Source: Rhizobium album (lineage in GTDB: Bacteria > Pseudomonadota > Alphaproteobacteria > Rhizobiales > Rhizobiaceae). From it: DNA of 64,000 nt. The stretch's first letter is position 1. The number at the start of each line of letters is the position of its first letter. Shown piece by piece: positions 7,876-17,460 of this stretch. The notes under the pieces are model-generated. The model saw only the letters and a program-made list of their open reading frames with translations. It was not told the DNA's origin and ran no database searches. Where the stretch lies: the NCBI RefSeq assembly GCF_003122325.1, contig NZ_QFBC01000017.1:1-64000 (forward strand), read 5' to 3'. Position numbers and translations under genes: made by a program.

Positions 7876-9432
7876 TCAGGCGTCCGTTTCCGGCGGTACG
7901 TAGCGCGGAAACACCGGCTTCGGCGCTTCCAGCGGCGTACCCGGAACCAGCCGGCCTGCCTCGCCCAGTGCCGCGAAATCCCTGGCGTCCGCAGGCGCGG
8001 CCACGAGGTCGAGCAGCTTTTCGGCGGAGCCCGGAATGAACGGCTGCAGCAGGATGGCGATCTGGCGCACCACTTCCGCCGTGACGTAAAGCACGGTTCC
8101 CATGCGCTCCGGATCGGTCTTCTTCAGCGCCCAAGGTTCCTGGCCGGCGAAATAGCGGTCGGTCTCCGACACGACGGCGATGATCGAGGCGAGCGCCCGG
8201 TGGATGAGCTGCTTGCCCATGTCGTCGCGGGTCGAGGCCAGAAGCGCATCGGCGGAGGCGAGCATCGTCTTGTCCTCGTCGGTCAGCGCGCCCGGCGTCG
8301 GGATCTTGCCGTCGCAGTTCTTGACGATCATCGACAGCGAGCGGCTGGCGAGGTTGCCGATGCCGTTGGCGAGATCGGAATTGATGCGTGTGCCGATCGC
8401 CTCTTCGCTGTAGCTGCCGTCCTGGCCGAAGGAGACTTCGCGCAGGAAAAAGTAGCGCACCGGGTCGAGGCCGAAATGGTTCACCAGATTGACCGGATCG
8501 ACGACGTTGCCGAGCGACTTCGACATCTTCTCGCCCTTGTTGAGCAGGAAGCCGTGGGCGAAGACCCGCTTCGGCAGCGGCGCGCCGGCCGACATCAGGA
8601 AGGCCGGCCAGTAGACGGCGTGGAAGCGGATGATGTCCTTGCCGATGATATGCACGTCGGCCGGCCAGTATTTCGCCCTCGGGCCGTTCTTGTCTTCGAG
8701 GTAGCCGGTGGCGGTGATGTAGTTGGTCAGCGCGTCGACCCAGACATACATGACATGCGCCGGATCGTTCGGCACCTTGATACCCCAGTCGAAGGTGGTC
8801 CGCGACACCGAAAGGTCCTTCAGGCCGCCCTTGACGAAAGAGATCACCTCATTGCGGCGTTCGGCCGGGCCGATGAAGTCCGGGTTTTCCTCGTAGTGCT
8901 TCAGCAGGCGGTCCTGGTATTCGGAAAGCTTGAAGAAGTAGCTTGCTTCCTCCACCCATTCCACCGGCGTGCCCTGAGGTCCGTAACGCACGCCATCGGC
9001 GCGCACTTCGGTTTCATCTTCCTGGTAATAGGCTTCGTCGCGCACCGAATACCAGCCGGCATAGCTGTCCTTGTAGATGTCGCCGTTGTCGGCCATCAGG
9101 TTCCAGATCGTCTGCGACGTCTCGTGATGGCGCGCCTGGGTGGTGCGGATGAAATCGTCGTTCGAGGCATTGAGCATGACCGCCATCGCCTGGAATTCGG
9201 CCGAGTTGCGATCGGCAAGTTCCTGCGGGGTGATGCCCTCGGCGCGCGCCGTCTGCTGCATCTTCTGGCCATGCTCGTCGGTGCCGGTCAGGAAAAACAC
9301 GTCGCGACCGTCGAGACGCTGGTAGCGCGCCATGGCATCCGTGGCGATCAGTTCGTAGGCATGGCCGATATGCGGCTTGCCGTTGGGGTAAGAAATCGCG
9401 GTGGTGATGTAGAAGGGCGTCTTGGTGGTCAT
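7876..9432 (-). CDS. metG: Methionine--tRNA ligase
   Basis: A 518-residue class I aminoacyl-tRNA synthetase that charges tRNA-Met. HIGH appears in the N-terminal KPHIGHAYE segment and the KMSKS loop as [10 protein letters not shown]; the Rossmann catalytic domain is followed by the anticodon-binding alpha-helical domain. The protein ends near residue 518 without the extra C-terminal tRNA-binding (EMAP-like) domain, as is usual for the short alphaproteobacterial form. The frame is open to 9516, but [18 protein letters not shown] at 9432 is the family start. It lies between holB and tatD. Confidence 0.96.
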   Translation of the reverse strand: MTTKTPFYITTAISYPNGKPHIGHAYELIATDAMARYQRLDGRDVFFLTGTDEHGQKMQQTARAEGITPQELADRNSAEFQAMAVMLNASNDDFIRTTQARHHETSQTIWNLMADNGDIYKDSYAGWYSVRDEAYYQEDETEVRADGVRYGPQGTPVEWVEEASYFFKLSEYQDRLLKHYEENPDFIGPAERRNEVISFVKGGLKDLSVSRTTFDWGIKVPNDPAHVMYVWVDALTNYITATGYLEDKNGPRAKYWPADVHIIGKDIIRFHAVYWPAFLMSAGAPLPKRVFAHGFLLNKGEKMSKSLGNVVDPVNLVNHFGLDPVRYFFLREVSFGQDGSYSEEAIGTRINSDLANGIGNLASRSLSMIVKNCDGKIPTPGALTDEDKTMLASADALLASTRDDMGKQLIHRALASIIAVVSETDRYFAGQEPWALKKTDPERMGTVLYVTAEVVRQIAILLQPFIPGSAEKLLDLVAAPADARDFAALGEAGRLVPGTPLEAPKPVFPRYVPPETDA

Positions 9433-9550
9433 GATCGGCGTCTTGTCCGGCAGCTTGCGGTTTTTAAAAAATTCAACGCCGCTCTTACTCCATGTTGCCG
9501 CCAAGCGAAACAGCAAGTTTCGGTGATCGCCGGCCGCCCTTCGGTTTTCG

Positions 9551-10564
9551 TCAGGCCGCCAGTTCGCCGAGGATGGAAATGATCGTCTGCTTGCGGTCGA
9601 GATTGTAGGCCTGCGCCACGGTCAGCCGCTCGCCGATCGACGACGACAGCCGGGCGAAATGATCGGCGGTGCGGATATCGCCGGAAAGCGCCGCCTGCCG
9701 CGCCCGGCCCATGATATGGTCGCCGATATGGCTGACGAAAAATGCGAAGATCGTCTCCGCGTCCTTCGAGGACAGGGCGTCGGCCAGCTTGTGCATCGCC
9801 TTGCGCGCCGTCGGCCCCTGCGAGGAGAGAACCTGTTCGAAGGCCGCGACGATATCCATGCCGCCGTAGTTGACGAGTTTCAGCGCCTCGGAGACACTGC
9901 CCTGCGCCGCTGCGAGCGTCCGGCCGTCGATATCGAGCCCGAGATGAGCGGTTGCCTGGTGCATGGCGTGGTCGTCGAGCGCCGCCAGTTTCAGGGGCAG
10001 GCAGCGGGAGCGGATGGTCGGCAGGAGTTTGCCGGGGGCGTGCGACAGCACCAGGAACATCGCCTGCTTCGGCGGCTCCTCCAGAATCTTCAGGATGGCA
10101 TTGGCGGCACTGCGGTTCAGGTCGTCGGCGGGATCGACGATGACGATGCGCCAGTTGCCGGTGCCGGAGGTTTGCGAAAAGAATTTGCCGGCGCGGCGGA
10201 CTTCGTCGACGGTGATCGCCGATTTCACCTTGCCGGATTTTTCGTCCACCGGCCGCGCCAGGTGCAGCAGGTTGTGCGAGGCGCCGCTTGCGATCTGCCG
10301 GCTGACGGACGACGCCGGATCAGGATCGGCAAGCCGCTCCGGCGCCGTGGCCGGATTCGGATGGCTGAGCACATGATTGGCGAAACGGAAGGCGAGTGTC
10401 GCCTTGCCGATGCCCTCCGGCCCCTCGATCAGGATGGCATGGTGACCCTTGCCGGACCGATAGGACTGCGCCAGGAAGGCCTGCGCCTCGTCATGGCCGA
10501 AAAGGCGGGTGTTTTCCGCTGGCGGAATGGCGCCGTCGAGGACGCCCGGTTTGTCTTCGCTCAT
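9551..10564 (-). CDS. holB: DNA polymerase III subunit delta'
   Basis: A 337-residue AAA+ clamp-loader subunit. The Walker A-like loop is [12 protein letters not shown] (about residues 44-55), with a later sensor region around [18 protein letters not shown]. Together with tau/gamma and delta it loads the sliding clamp. Its start overlaps the end of tmk by 4 bases, the common tmk-holB arrangement. No zinc-binding Cys cluster is evident in the expected region, as in other alphaproteobacterial delta' proteins. Length and context make the call secure. Confidence 0.93.
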   Translation of the reverse strand: MSEDKPGVLDGAIPPAENTRLFGHDEAQAFLAQSYRSGKGHHAILIEGPEGIGKATLAFRFANHVLSHPNPATAPERLADPDPASSVSRQIASGASHNLLHLARPVDEKSGKVKSAITVDEVRRAGKFFSQTSGTGNWRIVIVDPADDLNRSAANAILKILEEPPKQAMFLVLSHAPGKLLPTIRSRCLPLKLAALDDHAMHQATAHLGLDIDGRTLAAAQGSVSEALKLVNYGGMDIVAAFEQVLSSQGPTARKAMHKLADALSSKDAETIFAFFVSHIGDHIMGRARQAALSGDIRTADHFARLSSSIGERLTVAQAYNLDRKQTIISILGELAA

Positions 10565-11247
10565 TGCGCTGCTTCCGGTTCCTTGTGCCGGTCGGCGGGC
10601 ACGGTGCCGAGCAACGGTTCGACGGCGGCCAGAACCTCGCCGGCGATCACTCCCTGGGCTTGTGTCGCGTCGATCACCTTGCAGCGCTCCGGCTCGGCGG
10701 CGGCGATGTCGAGAAAGGCCTCCCGGCGCTTCTCGTGCGTCTCGGTCTTTTCTTTTTCGAAACGGTCGGGCTCGGCGGTATCGGACCCGGCGCGGACGCG
10801 TGCCCGCTTCAGGCCGATTTCCGCCGGGATGTCGAGAATGATGGTGCGGCTGGGATAGGTGCCGTTGACGGCGATGCGCACCAGCGTTTCGATGAAATCG
10901 GCATCCAGGTTTCCGGTCACGCCCTGGTAGACCCGCGACGAATCCATGAAACGGTCGCAGAGCACGACGACACCCTTGTCGAGGGCCGGCCGGATGACCT
11001 GTTCGACATGATCGCTGCGGGCGGCGGCAAACAGGATCGCCTCCATGCGCGTGCCGAATTCTTCCGCCGCACCCGACAGCAGCACATGCCGCACGGCTTC
11101 GGCGCCGGCAGAACCGCCGGGCTCGCGGGTTATCAGCACTTCATGGCCACGGCTCGACAATGAATCCGCGAGAAGACGGATCTGGGTCGATTTGCCCGCT
11201 CCTTCTCCGCCTTCAAAACTGACGAACAAACCCGATCCTTCAGCCAA
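10561..11247 (-). CDS. tmk: Thymidylate kinase
   Basis: A 228-residue dTMP kinase (dTMP to dTDP). The P-loop [10 protein letters not shown] lies near residues 14-23; the DRY-like segment reads [13 protein letters not shown], and the lid region contains [15 protein letters not shown]. It overlaps holB downstream by 4 bases. The D,D-carboxypeptidase-like gene lies 130 bases upstream on the same strand. Nothing abnormal is visible. Confidence 0.95.
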   Translation of the reverse strand: MAEGSGLFVSFEGGEGAGKSTQIRLLADSLSSRGHEVLITREPGGSAGAEAVRHVLLSGAAEEFGTRMEAILFAAARSDHVEQVIRPALDKGVVVLCDRFMDSSRVYQGVTGNLDADFIETLVRIAVNGTYPSRTIILDIPAEIGLKRARVRAGSDTAEPDRFEKEKTETHEKRREAFLDIAAAEPERCKVIDATQAQGVIAGEVLAAVEPLLGTVPADRHKEPEAAQ

Positions 11248-11377
11248 CGACCATGTCCTGCTTTATGCATAAAACTTCCGGCATCCGACCTGTTTAACCC
11301 AACTCTTGCGCCGGCGAAACCGGACACGCCCGGGCGGTTCCGGTTTTACGACCATATATAGGGGCGCGACGGCGCTT

Positions 11378-12538
11378 TTACAGCCAGAAGAACATCAGTT
11401 CCAGAACCGCATCCGTCGCGCGGCTGACCAGCGTGCCCTGTCCCACGGCCGCAGCGGTATAGAGCGGCAGTTCACGCAACAGCCGTTCTCCGGAAAACAC
11501 CCGCAGCGTTCCCGCCTGGAAACCGTTTTCCACCGGCGCCTTGAGCGGCCAGCGATAGACGATCCGCGCCGCCAGCCGCTCCGGATTGTTTATCGGCACG
11601 AAGACATCGACCGGTGCCCTGGCGACGAGATCGACCTTCGACTGCTCTCCGCCATAGACGCTTGCCGCGCCGATCACTTCGCCGTCGGCAAAGATGCGCT
11701 TCGTCTGGAAGTTGCTGATGCCCCAATCGAGGATACGCCTGGCCTCTTCCAGCCGCTCCTTTTCGTTCGCCAGCCCGCCCATGGCAAGGAACAGCCGCTT
11801 TCCGTCGCGGTTGACCGTGGCGACGATCGAATACCCCTCGCCCTCGGCAAAGCCGGTCGCAAAGCCGTCGACACCGATGTTGGCGCCGACCAGCGGGTTG
11901 CGGTTGCGCTGGCGGATCTTGTTCCACTCGAATTCCGCCTGGGCGTAATAGGGGAAAAATTCCGGGTAGGTCGATTGGATGTGGCGAGTGAGCGTCACCA
12001 GTTCGCGCATGCTGATCTTGGATCGCGGATCGGGCAGGCCGGTGGGATTGGCGAATGTCGCTGATGGCAGGCCGATCTCCCGCGCCCGCTTCGTCATCCG
12101 CTCGGCAAAGGCGTCTTCCGAACCGGTCATCCCTTCGGCAAGAATGATGCAGGCGTCGTTGGCGAGTTGCACCGTCACGCCCTGGATGAGATCGAGCACG
12201 CTGACGCGCGATTTCAGCGCCGCGAACATGGTGGAGGTGCGCGACGGCGCCCCGCCTGTCCGCCAGGCGTGTTCGGACACGGCATATTCTGTCGTCGGCT
12301 GGATTTCGCCCTTGCGCAGCGCGTCGAAGACGATTTCCATCGTCATCAGCTTGGCAAGCGAGGCCGGCGATACCGGCACGTCCTCATCCTTGGCGATGAT
12401 CACCGTGCCGGTCGAAGCCTCGATCATATAGATCTGCTTGGCCTTGGTTTCGAACGCCGCGCCATTCGGCGCCGTCGCGGCAAGCGCCGGACCGAACCAA
12501 AGCAGGCAGATGACCAGAAACTGCAGCACTGTCCGCAT
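11378..12538 (-). CDS. D-alanyl-D-alanine carboxypeptidase-like protein with degenerate motifs
   Basis: A 386-residue exported protein of the low-molecular-mass penicillin-binding protein (S11 peptidase) family. Residues 1-20 form a signal peptide ending ALA. The nucleophile motif is intact (SLAK, Ser60-Lys63). The second motif, SxN in active enzymes, reads Leu125-Ala-Asn127, and the third, KTG, reads Ala227-Thr-Gly229. These changes remove the general-base Ser and the substrate-binding Lys, so normal carboxypeptidase activity is unlikely. A C-terminal domain and possible terminal amphipathic helix follow. The start is the ATG at 12538; the frame is open to 12598. It lies beside rlpA, which suggests a non-catalytic peptidoglycan-binding role (inference). 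Confidence 0.85.
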   Translation of the reverse strand: MRTVLQFLVICLLWFGPALAATAPNGAAFETKAKQIYMIEASTGTVIIAKDEDVPVSPASLAKLMTMEIVFDALRKGEIQPTTEYAVSEHAWRTGGAPSRTSTMFAALKSRVSVLDLIQGVTVQLANDACIILAEGMTGSEDAFAERMTKRAREIGLPSATFANPTGLPDPRSKISMRELVTLTRHIQSTYPEFFPYYAQAEFEWNKIRQRNRNPLVGANIGVDGFATGFAEGEGYSIVATVNRDGKRLFLAMGGLANEKERLEEARRILDWGISNFQTKRIFADGEVIGAASVYGGEQSKVDLVARAPVDVFVPINNPERLAARIVYRWPLKAPVENGFQAGTLRVFSGERLLRELPLYTAAAVGQGTLVSRATDAVLELMFFWL

Positions 12539-12610
12539 GGCGATTCCCGTTGAGCGACTGTGCCGATTTAAAACAACCGGAGGCGCGGTGCCAAGCAAAA
12601 CAGCACGCCT

Positions 12611-13645
12611 TCAGCGCTGTTGCTGCACCTGCCGGCGGTTGACGGAGGCAAGGATGGATTGCTGCGTCAGGCCGTCATTGCGCTCCGTCACCGCATCGAA
12701 GGCGAGCTGGACGGTGACGACGGGGGTCTCGGCATAAGCAGCGGCATAACTTGCGCCGGGAACCATGAGGAACTCCGGTCGCTCCAGCGGGAAAGGCCCG
12801 GTTTCCGGCAGCACCACGAACTGGTCGAAGGCCGCGGTCGCATTCGAATTGACGGTTGGCATCACCTCGAACGCCGCGCTCGGCGTGTCGCCGGCCAGGC
12901 TGGTGCGCGTAGAGCTGCTGGCGTCGAGCGCGCGAACCTGGTCGCCCATGCTCTCGTTGGAGGCGACCATGACGCCCGACGCGATCTGGCCTTCCGGATT
13001 GACGCCGCGGAAACGGTCGCCCTTCTTGACGTAGGACGCCATCAGATACGGCATGTCGTGGCCGTCCATGCGGGCCTTGCCGACATATTGCACCCGCACC
13101 TTGCCGGTGCCGCTGTGTTTCAGGTCGAGCATGTCGGCGGTCTTGCTCGACACGTCGATCAGGCGGCCCGGATGGTAGGGGCCGCGATCGTTGACGCGGA
13201 CGATGATCGAGGTGCCGTTCTCGACGTTGGTGACGCGCGCATAGCTCGGCAGCGGGAAGGTCGGATGCGCGGCGGAAAGATGGTCGAGATCGTAGACCTC
13301 GCCGTTCGCCGTCAGGCGCCCGTGGAAGGCGGAACCGTACCAGGAGGCGATGCCCACCTTGTCGTAGCCGAAATCCTCGCGCGGCACGTAGGTCTTGCCC
13401 TTCACCACATAGGGTTTGCCGACGAGATAGCGGCCGCCGCCCTTGGGGATGTTCTTGCCGTAGGCAACGCGCGGGCTGGCTTTGACGCCATATTCCTTTT
13501 CGGAAAAATATTCCTTGCTGCGCGGCGTCGGCTTTTTCGGCTTTTCCTTGACCGTGCCACAGGAGGCCACGCTCAGACATAGAACCGGAATGGCAAGCCA
13601 CTGCCATCTCCGGGAAAGATCCGCCACACTCAACTTTAACGCCAT
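12611..13645 (-). CDS. rlpA: RlpA-family septal ring lytic transglycosylase lipoprotein
   Basis: A 344-residue lipoprotein. The N-terminal membrane signal ends in the lipobox VASC with Cys29 as the lipidated residue. A double-psi beta-barrel follows (about residues 95-195), with GIASWYG, HGRLTANGEVYD, AAHPTFPLPSYARV and VNDRGPYHPGRLIDVS. RlpA proteins cleave denuded glycan strands at the division septum. No SPOR domain is seen in the C-terminal 140 residues, which are low-complexity and unrecognised, so septal targeting must differ from that of E. coli. A TTG at 13654 is an alternative start. The gene leads the minus-strand block that continues to tmk and metG. Confidence 0.9.
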   Translation of the reverse strand: MALKLSVADLSRRWQWLAIPVLCLSVASCGTVKEKPKKPTPRSKEYFSEKEYGVKASPRVAYGKNIPKGGGRYLVGKPYVVKGKTYVPREDFGYDKVGIASWYGSAFHGRLTANGEVYDLDHLSAAHPTFPLPSYARVTNVENGTSIIVRVNDRGPYHPGRLIDVSSKTADMLDLKHSGTGKVRVQYVGKARMDGHDMPYLMASYVKKGDRFRGVNPEGQIASGVMVASNESMGDQVRALDASSSTRTSLAGDTPSAAFEVMPTVNSNATAAFDQFVVLPETGPFPLERPEFLMVPGASYAAAYAETPVVTVQLAFDAVTERNDGLTQQSILASVNRRQVQQQR

Positions 13646-13858
13646 CTGTCCCAAACCGATACGCTACGCATTACTCGACGCGCCGTCCGCCTGATCGGTA
13701 CGGCCCGCCACCGTCTGCCATCAGGCCTCTAACAGGTTCTTAAGCATGATAATAACGTGGCGGAATTGCGAACGAAATACGGTTTTGGGACAGGAAAGCC
13801 TTTGATATGGTTAACAGATCGCTATCAAGGCAAGGCCGGGGAAACACGATGTCGAAGA

Positions 13859-13890
13859 GGGAGGACGCCGGTTGGCTCCGGCGTCCTCCC
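13859..13890 (-). terminator. Strong hairpin downstream of the DUF305 gene
   Basis: A perfect 13-base stem (GGGAGGACGCCGG at 13859-13871 and its complement at 13878-13890) encloses the loop TTGGCT. It starts 18 bases beyond the stop of the minus-strand DUF305 gene. Read on the minus strand it is followed by CCTCTTCG rather than a clean T run, so it is a probable but imperfect intrinsic terminator. The rest of the 13646-13908 gap holds no gene that I can support. Confidence 0.65.
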
Positions 13891-13908
13891 CGGTTTGGGG
13901 TCGCCTCG

Positions 13909-14280
13909 TTACTTGGCGTGTTTCGCCAACCAGGCTTCCATCTCGGCGATTTCCGCCTCCTGCGCCTTGATCACCGCTTCCGCCAAGGCACGGATCTCGG
14001 GGTCCTTGCCGTACTGCAACTGCACCTTCGCCATGTCGATGGCGCCGCGATGATGCGGGATCATACCGCGGACGAAATCGACATCCGCATCGCCGCTGTA
14101 CTCGAGCGCCATGTCCTTGTGCATTCTGGTGTTGGCTTCGGCGAAAGCCTTGCTGGAGGCGGCCTGATCGCCTTCGGTCATCTGCATCGCCGAGTGGTCA
14201 TGACCGGTCATTTCTTCGGCCAGCACCGGCGACAGGGCGAGCAGCAGTGCTGCTGCAGAAAGGGCATATCGTTTAAACAT
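13909..14280 (-). CDS. DUF305-family exported metal-associated protein
   Basis: A 123-residue protein. A signal peptide of about 21 residues (ending PVLAEE) is followed by a His/Met-rich start (GHDHSAMQM) and the four-helix DUF305 domain with the diagnostic [16 protein letters not shown]305 proteins are periplasmic, often sit in copper-handling clusters, and the His pairs suggest metal binding. AGGAAAAG precedes the ATG at 14280; an upstream in-frame ATG at 14301 is less well placed. It lies 91 bases after a second small exported His/Cys-rich gene on the same strand. A copper role is inferred from family context. Confidence 0.85.
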   Translation of the reverse strand: MFKRYALSAAALLLALSPVLAEEMTGHDHSAMQMTEGDQAASSKAFAEANTRMHKDMALEYSGDADVDFVRGMIPHHRGAIDMAKVQLQYGKDPEIRALAEAVIKAQEAEIAEMEAWLAKHAK

Positions 14281-14371
14281 CTTGTCTTTTCCTGTGTTCA
14301 TGTCGTTTCAGCGTTCCGGCTATGCCGACCAGAGGCCGGCAGCGTCGACGCCAGTATCGTCGTGACAGGAA

Positions 14372-14749
14372 CTAGACGCGCGGCGGCGGCAACAGCGGTA
14401 CAAGATCGGCAGAGACAAGCGGATGCTGACGCAACGGCATGCCGTAACGCCAGGGAAGGATGCCGCCGTCGGTATCCACCGCCGGCAGGATCACCAGACA
14501 GGCCGGGCAGGACGCCGTGTGCGTCATGCCGCAACCATCGGGACACAGGCTGCCGGATTGCCGTTTCGCCGCATGGTCGCGATGGCGATGATCGTTCGCA
14601 GGCATGTTGTCGCCGTGGACATGCATCTCGCCGGCCATGACCGAACCGGATGACGTCAGGTCGGCAAAACCCGGCATGGCCGCCACGGCCGGCATGGCGC
14701 AATAACCGAGCAGGCCAAGAAACATCATGATGGCGACGAAGTTTCGCAT
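14372..14749 (-). CDS. Small exported His/Cys-rich protein of unknown family
   Basis: A 125-residue protein I do not recognise as a named family. The N-terminal 24 residues look like a signal peptide (hydrophobic run, then AVAAM). The mature part is rich in likely metal ligands: GEMHVHGDNMP, NDHRHRDHAAKR, then LCPDGCGMTHTASCPACL with four cysteines as two C-x(2-3)-C pairs. The last 40 residues are proline-rich. Its position just upstream of the DUF305 gene suggests a periplasmic metal (perhaps copper) sensor, carrier or buffer. That is inference from composition and neighbour. Confidence 0.6.
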   Translation of the reverse strand: MRNFVAIMMFLGLLGYCAMPAVAAMPGFADLTSSGSVMAGEMHVHGDNMPANDHRHRDHAAKRQSGSLCPDGCGMTHTASCPACLVILPAVDTDGGILPWRYGMPLRQHPLVSADLVPLLPPPRV

Positions 14750-14854
14750 GGCGCGATTTTAGCTTTCCGGCAAGGAAACACAATACCGGCCGGTTGGCGA
14801 TCGGCACCTGCATCGATATCGGGCGGCCAGCCAAAACTTCGGCTCGGCCGTTCC

Positions 14855-15976
14855 TCAGACATACCAGATACCATCGGCGATCGAAGCCGACACGCCGAGA
14901 ATATTTTCCGCACTTTCGGAGAACCCGGCCAGCACTTCCGCTTTCGTGGCACCTCCGACGAGCCTGTCCTCCCAATAGGCAATGCCGCCCGCCTCCCCTG
15001 CCCGACCGAGGACGTTTTCGTAGAGCCGGGCAATGTAATCGGCATTGCCGACGCCGGCGCCGTAGACGGAGACGAATTCGGACGATCCGACGAAGCCCTG
15101 CGCGACCTTGAGCAAGGTCGCTCCGGTGTCCATCGTTTCGATCCAGTACCGCAATCCGTCCGCATCGGGTGTCCGGTCGAACGCCGCCTGGTAGATGCGA
15201 TAGGCCTGCCCGGCGCTACCCTGGAGATCGAGCGCAAGCGTGCCATCGGCAAACTGCAGCCGCTCGACACCCGTCAATGTGTCGTGCCCCTCGCGCTGAC
15301 TGGTTACGGTGGTGGTACTGCCATCCGCTGCAATGCTGTATTCGGCGCGGGAACCGGAAAAACGCGCGGTATCGATACCAGCCCCGGCATCGATGCGGTC
15401 GTCGCCTGCCCTGGTGAAGAAGACATCGTTGCCGGGACCGCCCTTGACCGAATTGCCCTTCTCCAGATTGTCGATGAAAGTGGAGGGCGTTTCGTAGCCG
15501 GCAAACAGTTTCAGGTAGTTCACCACGCTCGTGCCATTGGAATCCTGTGCCGACTTGGTACCGCCGGACTGGATGAAGGTTTTCAGCCCGCCCGTGCCGG
15601 CAAGATGCGAGGCGGCGATCATCCCGCTTTTCGTCAGCAGCACGCCGTTCAGGGTCTGTCCGTCGTAAAATTCCAGATCGGCGGCGCGGATGCGGCTCCA
15701 CAACATCTGGAACCACGAAGCGGCGGCGACATCCTGCTCGGCCTTGTCGGAGAGGAAATCCTGCAGGCTGGTGATGCCGTTCTTGCCCGTAAAACCGCTG
15801 GTGTAGCGATTGTCGAACAGGTTGGAATCACGGGCGGCATAACCAAGGTCGAAAAGTGCGGCCTCGCCGAACTGGTAGGCGCCGGCATAACCGGCAGAAT
15901 TGACCACGGCATAGTTGCCACTCGACTCCCGCTGCCGCAGGGCACCGAAAAAATCATCATAGCTGCCAGTTGCCAT
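14855..15976 (-). CDS. Secreted lysozyme-like / RTX / DUF4214 protein
   Basis: A 373-residue three-part protein without a signal peptide. Residues about 1-140 resemble a transglycosylase-like domain ([33 protein letters not shown]). Residues 170-205 carry glycine/aspartate-rich RTX-like sequence ([20 protein letters not shown]), as in type I secreted calcium-binding proteins. The C-terminal 130 residues are two DUF4214 units with the [16 protein letters not shown] and [16 protein letters not shown] motifs. The ATG at 15976 is chosen because the upstream extension is Arg/Cys-rich and non-homologous. Type I export and a role in surface or envelope remodelling are likely. No secretion genes are adjacent. 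Confidence 0.75.
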   Translation of the reverse strand: MATGSYDDFFGALRQRESSGNYAVVNSAGYAGAYQFGEAALFDLGYAARDSNLFDNRYTSGFTGKNGITSLQDFLSDKAEQDVAAASWFQMLWSRIRAADLEFYDGQTLNGVLLTKSGMIAASHLAGTGGLKTFIQSGGTKSAQDSNGTSVVNYLKLFAGYETPSTFIDNLEKGNSVKGGPGNDVFFTRAGDDRIDAGAGIDTARFSGSRAEYSIAADGSTTTVTSQREGHDTLTGVERLQFADGTLALDLQGSAGQAYRIYQAAFDRTPDADGLRYWIETMDTGATLLKVAQGFVGSSEFVSVYGAGVGNADYIARLYENVLGRAGEAGGIAYWEDRLVGGATKAEVLAGFSESAENILGVSASIADGIWYV

Positions 15977-16305
15977 TCGCCATCGTCCGTCTGCGGAAAT
16001 CAACGACCCCACGATAGGCGAGAATGGAAACGGGAGCGTTAACGTCGAGCCGCAGCACGCCTGCCACCGGTTGGAAGAAAGTGCAAAAAACCGGTTTCGT
16101 CTGCGGTCGGCCGCCCGATATCGCGCAGTAAATGCAATGTTGCAGCATATCGATGCGGTTTCGCGCACATCTCGATCAAAAAACCCGTTTCTTTTCGGTT
16201 TTTTGAATCTAGGCTTGAAATTATTCCCCCGTATGGCTGGATCGGCGCATCCTTTTTAACCAGCCGCTGCGGATCGGGTCAGCCTTTCAGCAGCAGGATC
16301 ACGCA
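15977..16305. other. Divergent intergenic region
   Basis: This 329-base gap separates the minus-strand RTX/DUF4214 gene from the plus-strand PAS gene and must hold both promoters. Around 16180-16204 an A-run/T-run inverted repeat (AAAAACC and GGTTTTT, 11-base loop) could form a weak hairpin. I see no gene or clear operator. Confidence 0.4.
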
Positions 16306-17460
16306 ATGATACGCATCACGCCCGACCTTGCCGGTTACGAGTCCTTCCTGGTGGATTGGATCGACGAGACCGGTTCGATCGTCGCCATCAACGATTTCGA
16401 GGCAAGCGAACTGGGGATTTCCGCCCATGAGAAGGTTGGTCTCGAGCGGATCTACAGCAGCAGTTCGGCGCAGGCGCTGCGCGCGATTGCCAGCGGCGCG
16501 CAGACGGCCGATCCGGCCTTTCCGGTCTGGGTCAATTCCCGGAATTATAGCGAGATCCCCATGGTCGCGACCATCATCCGTGACGGGGCGCGAGGGTTGG
16601 CAGTGGTCAAGCAGCCGCTTCCCGCCGAGGTGCTGGGCATCGGCCCGGAACTTGTCGAACGCGTCGAGATCCTGTCGCAGATGATCGGCGCTGCGACCGA
16701 GGCCTGCTGGTGCATCGAATTCCTCGAACCGGTCGATATCTCGCTCAGCGAAGAGGAGATCGTCGAGCGTGTCTTCACCAACGAGAGCCGCTGGCGCGCC
16801 TGCAACGAGGCGATGGCAAGGCTCTACCGGGTGCCGGAAGGGCTCGATTTCAATATGCAGCCGGTCTCGCGTTATTTTCCCAATACCGAGGTCAACCGAA
16901 AGATGGTTCGCGACCTGGTACGCGCCAACTACCGCCTCGACCATGCCGCCGCCGTCGACCGCCGGCATGACGGCAGCGAAATGCTGGTCGAGAACGATTT
17001 TCGCGCCGCGATCCAGAACGGCCTGCTCGTCCGCCTCTGGGGAACGACACGCGACATCGGTCCGTCGCGCATCCGCGAGCAGCAACTGTCCGACCGTGCC
17101 GACAGCATGCTCGACATCCTCAGCGCCACGCCCGATCCGATCCTCGTCATTTCCGAGGAGGGCATCGTGCTGGCCGCAAACCCTGCCGTCGAAACCGCCT
17201 GGGGGCGGGCGGGCGAGCAGATCCTCGGGCGACCGATCCAGGGCTTCGTCGAAACGCGCCATGCCACGGAAAAGCTCCGGCAGGCGGCATCCGACGGCGA
17301 GGATCAGGAATGCGACCTGGGAATCGTTTCGGCCGATGACAGCCGCAGCACCTGGCGGTTCCGCTCCGCCCGCATGGAAGGCGAGATCAGGCGTTACGTG
17401 CTTACGGCCCGGCGCAAGGCCAGGCGCCGCTCCCGCCACGCGGCAGAGGAGGTGGCGTGA
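16306..17460 (+). CDS. PAS-domain sensor protein without output domain
   Basis: A 384-residue soluble protein. The C-terminal part (about residues 255-370) is a clear PAS domain (MLDILSATPDPILVISEEGI, then AANPAVETAWGRAGEQILGR). The first 100 residues and the middle (residues 125-240) look like further PAS-type folds. No kinase, cyclase, HTH or methyl-accepting domain follows. Its TGA overlaps the next gene's ATG by one base, so the two are almost certainly cotranscribed. It is probably a dedicated signal-sensing partner of the AAA+ regulator. The ligand is unknown; the downstream polyamine-type genes make a polyamine a fair guess. Confidence 0.75.
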   Translation: MIRITPDLAGYESFLVDWIDETGSIVAINDFEASELGISAHEKVGLERIYSSSSAQALRAIASGAQTADPAFPVWVNSRNYSEIPMVATIIRDGARGLAVVKQPLPAEVLGIGPELVERVEILSQMIGAATEACWCIEFLEPVDISLSEEEIVERVFTNESRWRACNEAMARLYRVPEGLDFNMQPVSRYFPNTEVNRKMVRDLVRANYRLDHAAAVDRRHDGSEMLVENDFRAAIQNGLLVRLWGTTRDIGPSRIREQQLSDRADSMLDILSATPDPILVISEEGIVLAANPAVETAWGRAGEQILGRPIQGFVETRHATEKLRQAASDGEDQECDLGIVSADDSRSTWRFRSARMEGEIRRYVLTARRKARRRSRHAAEEVA

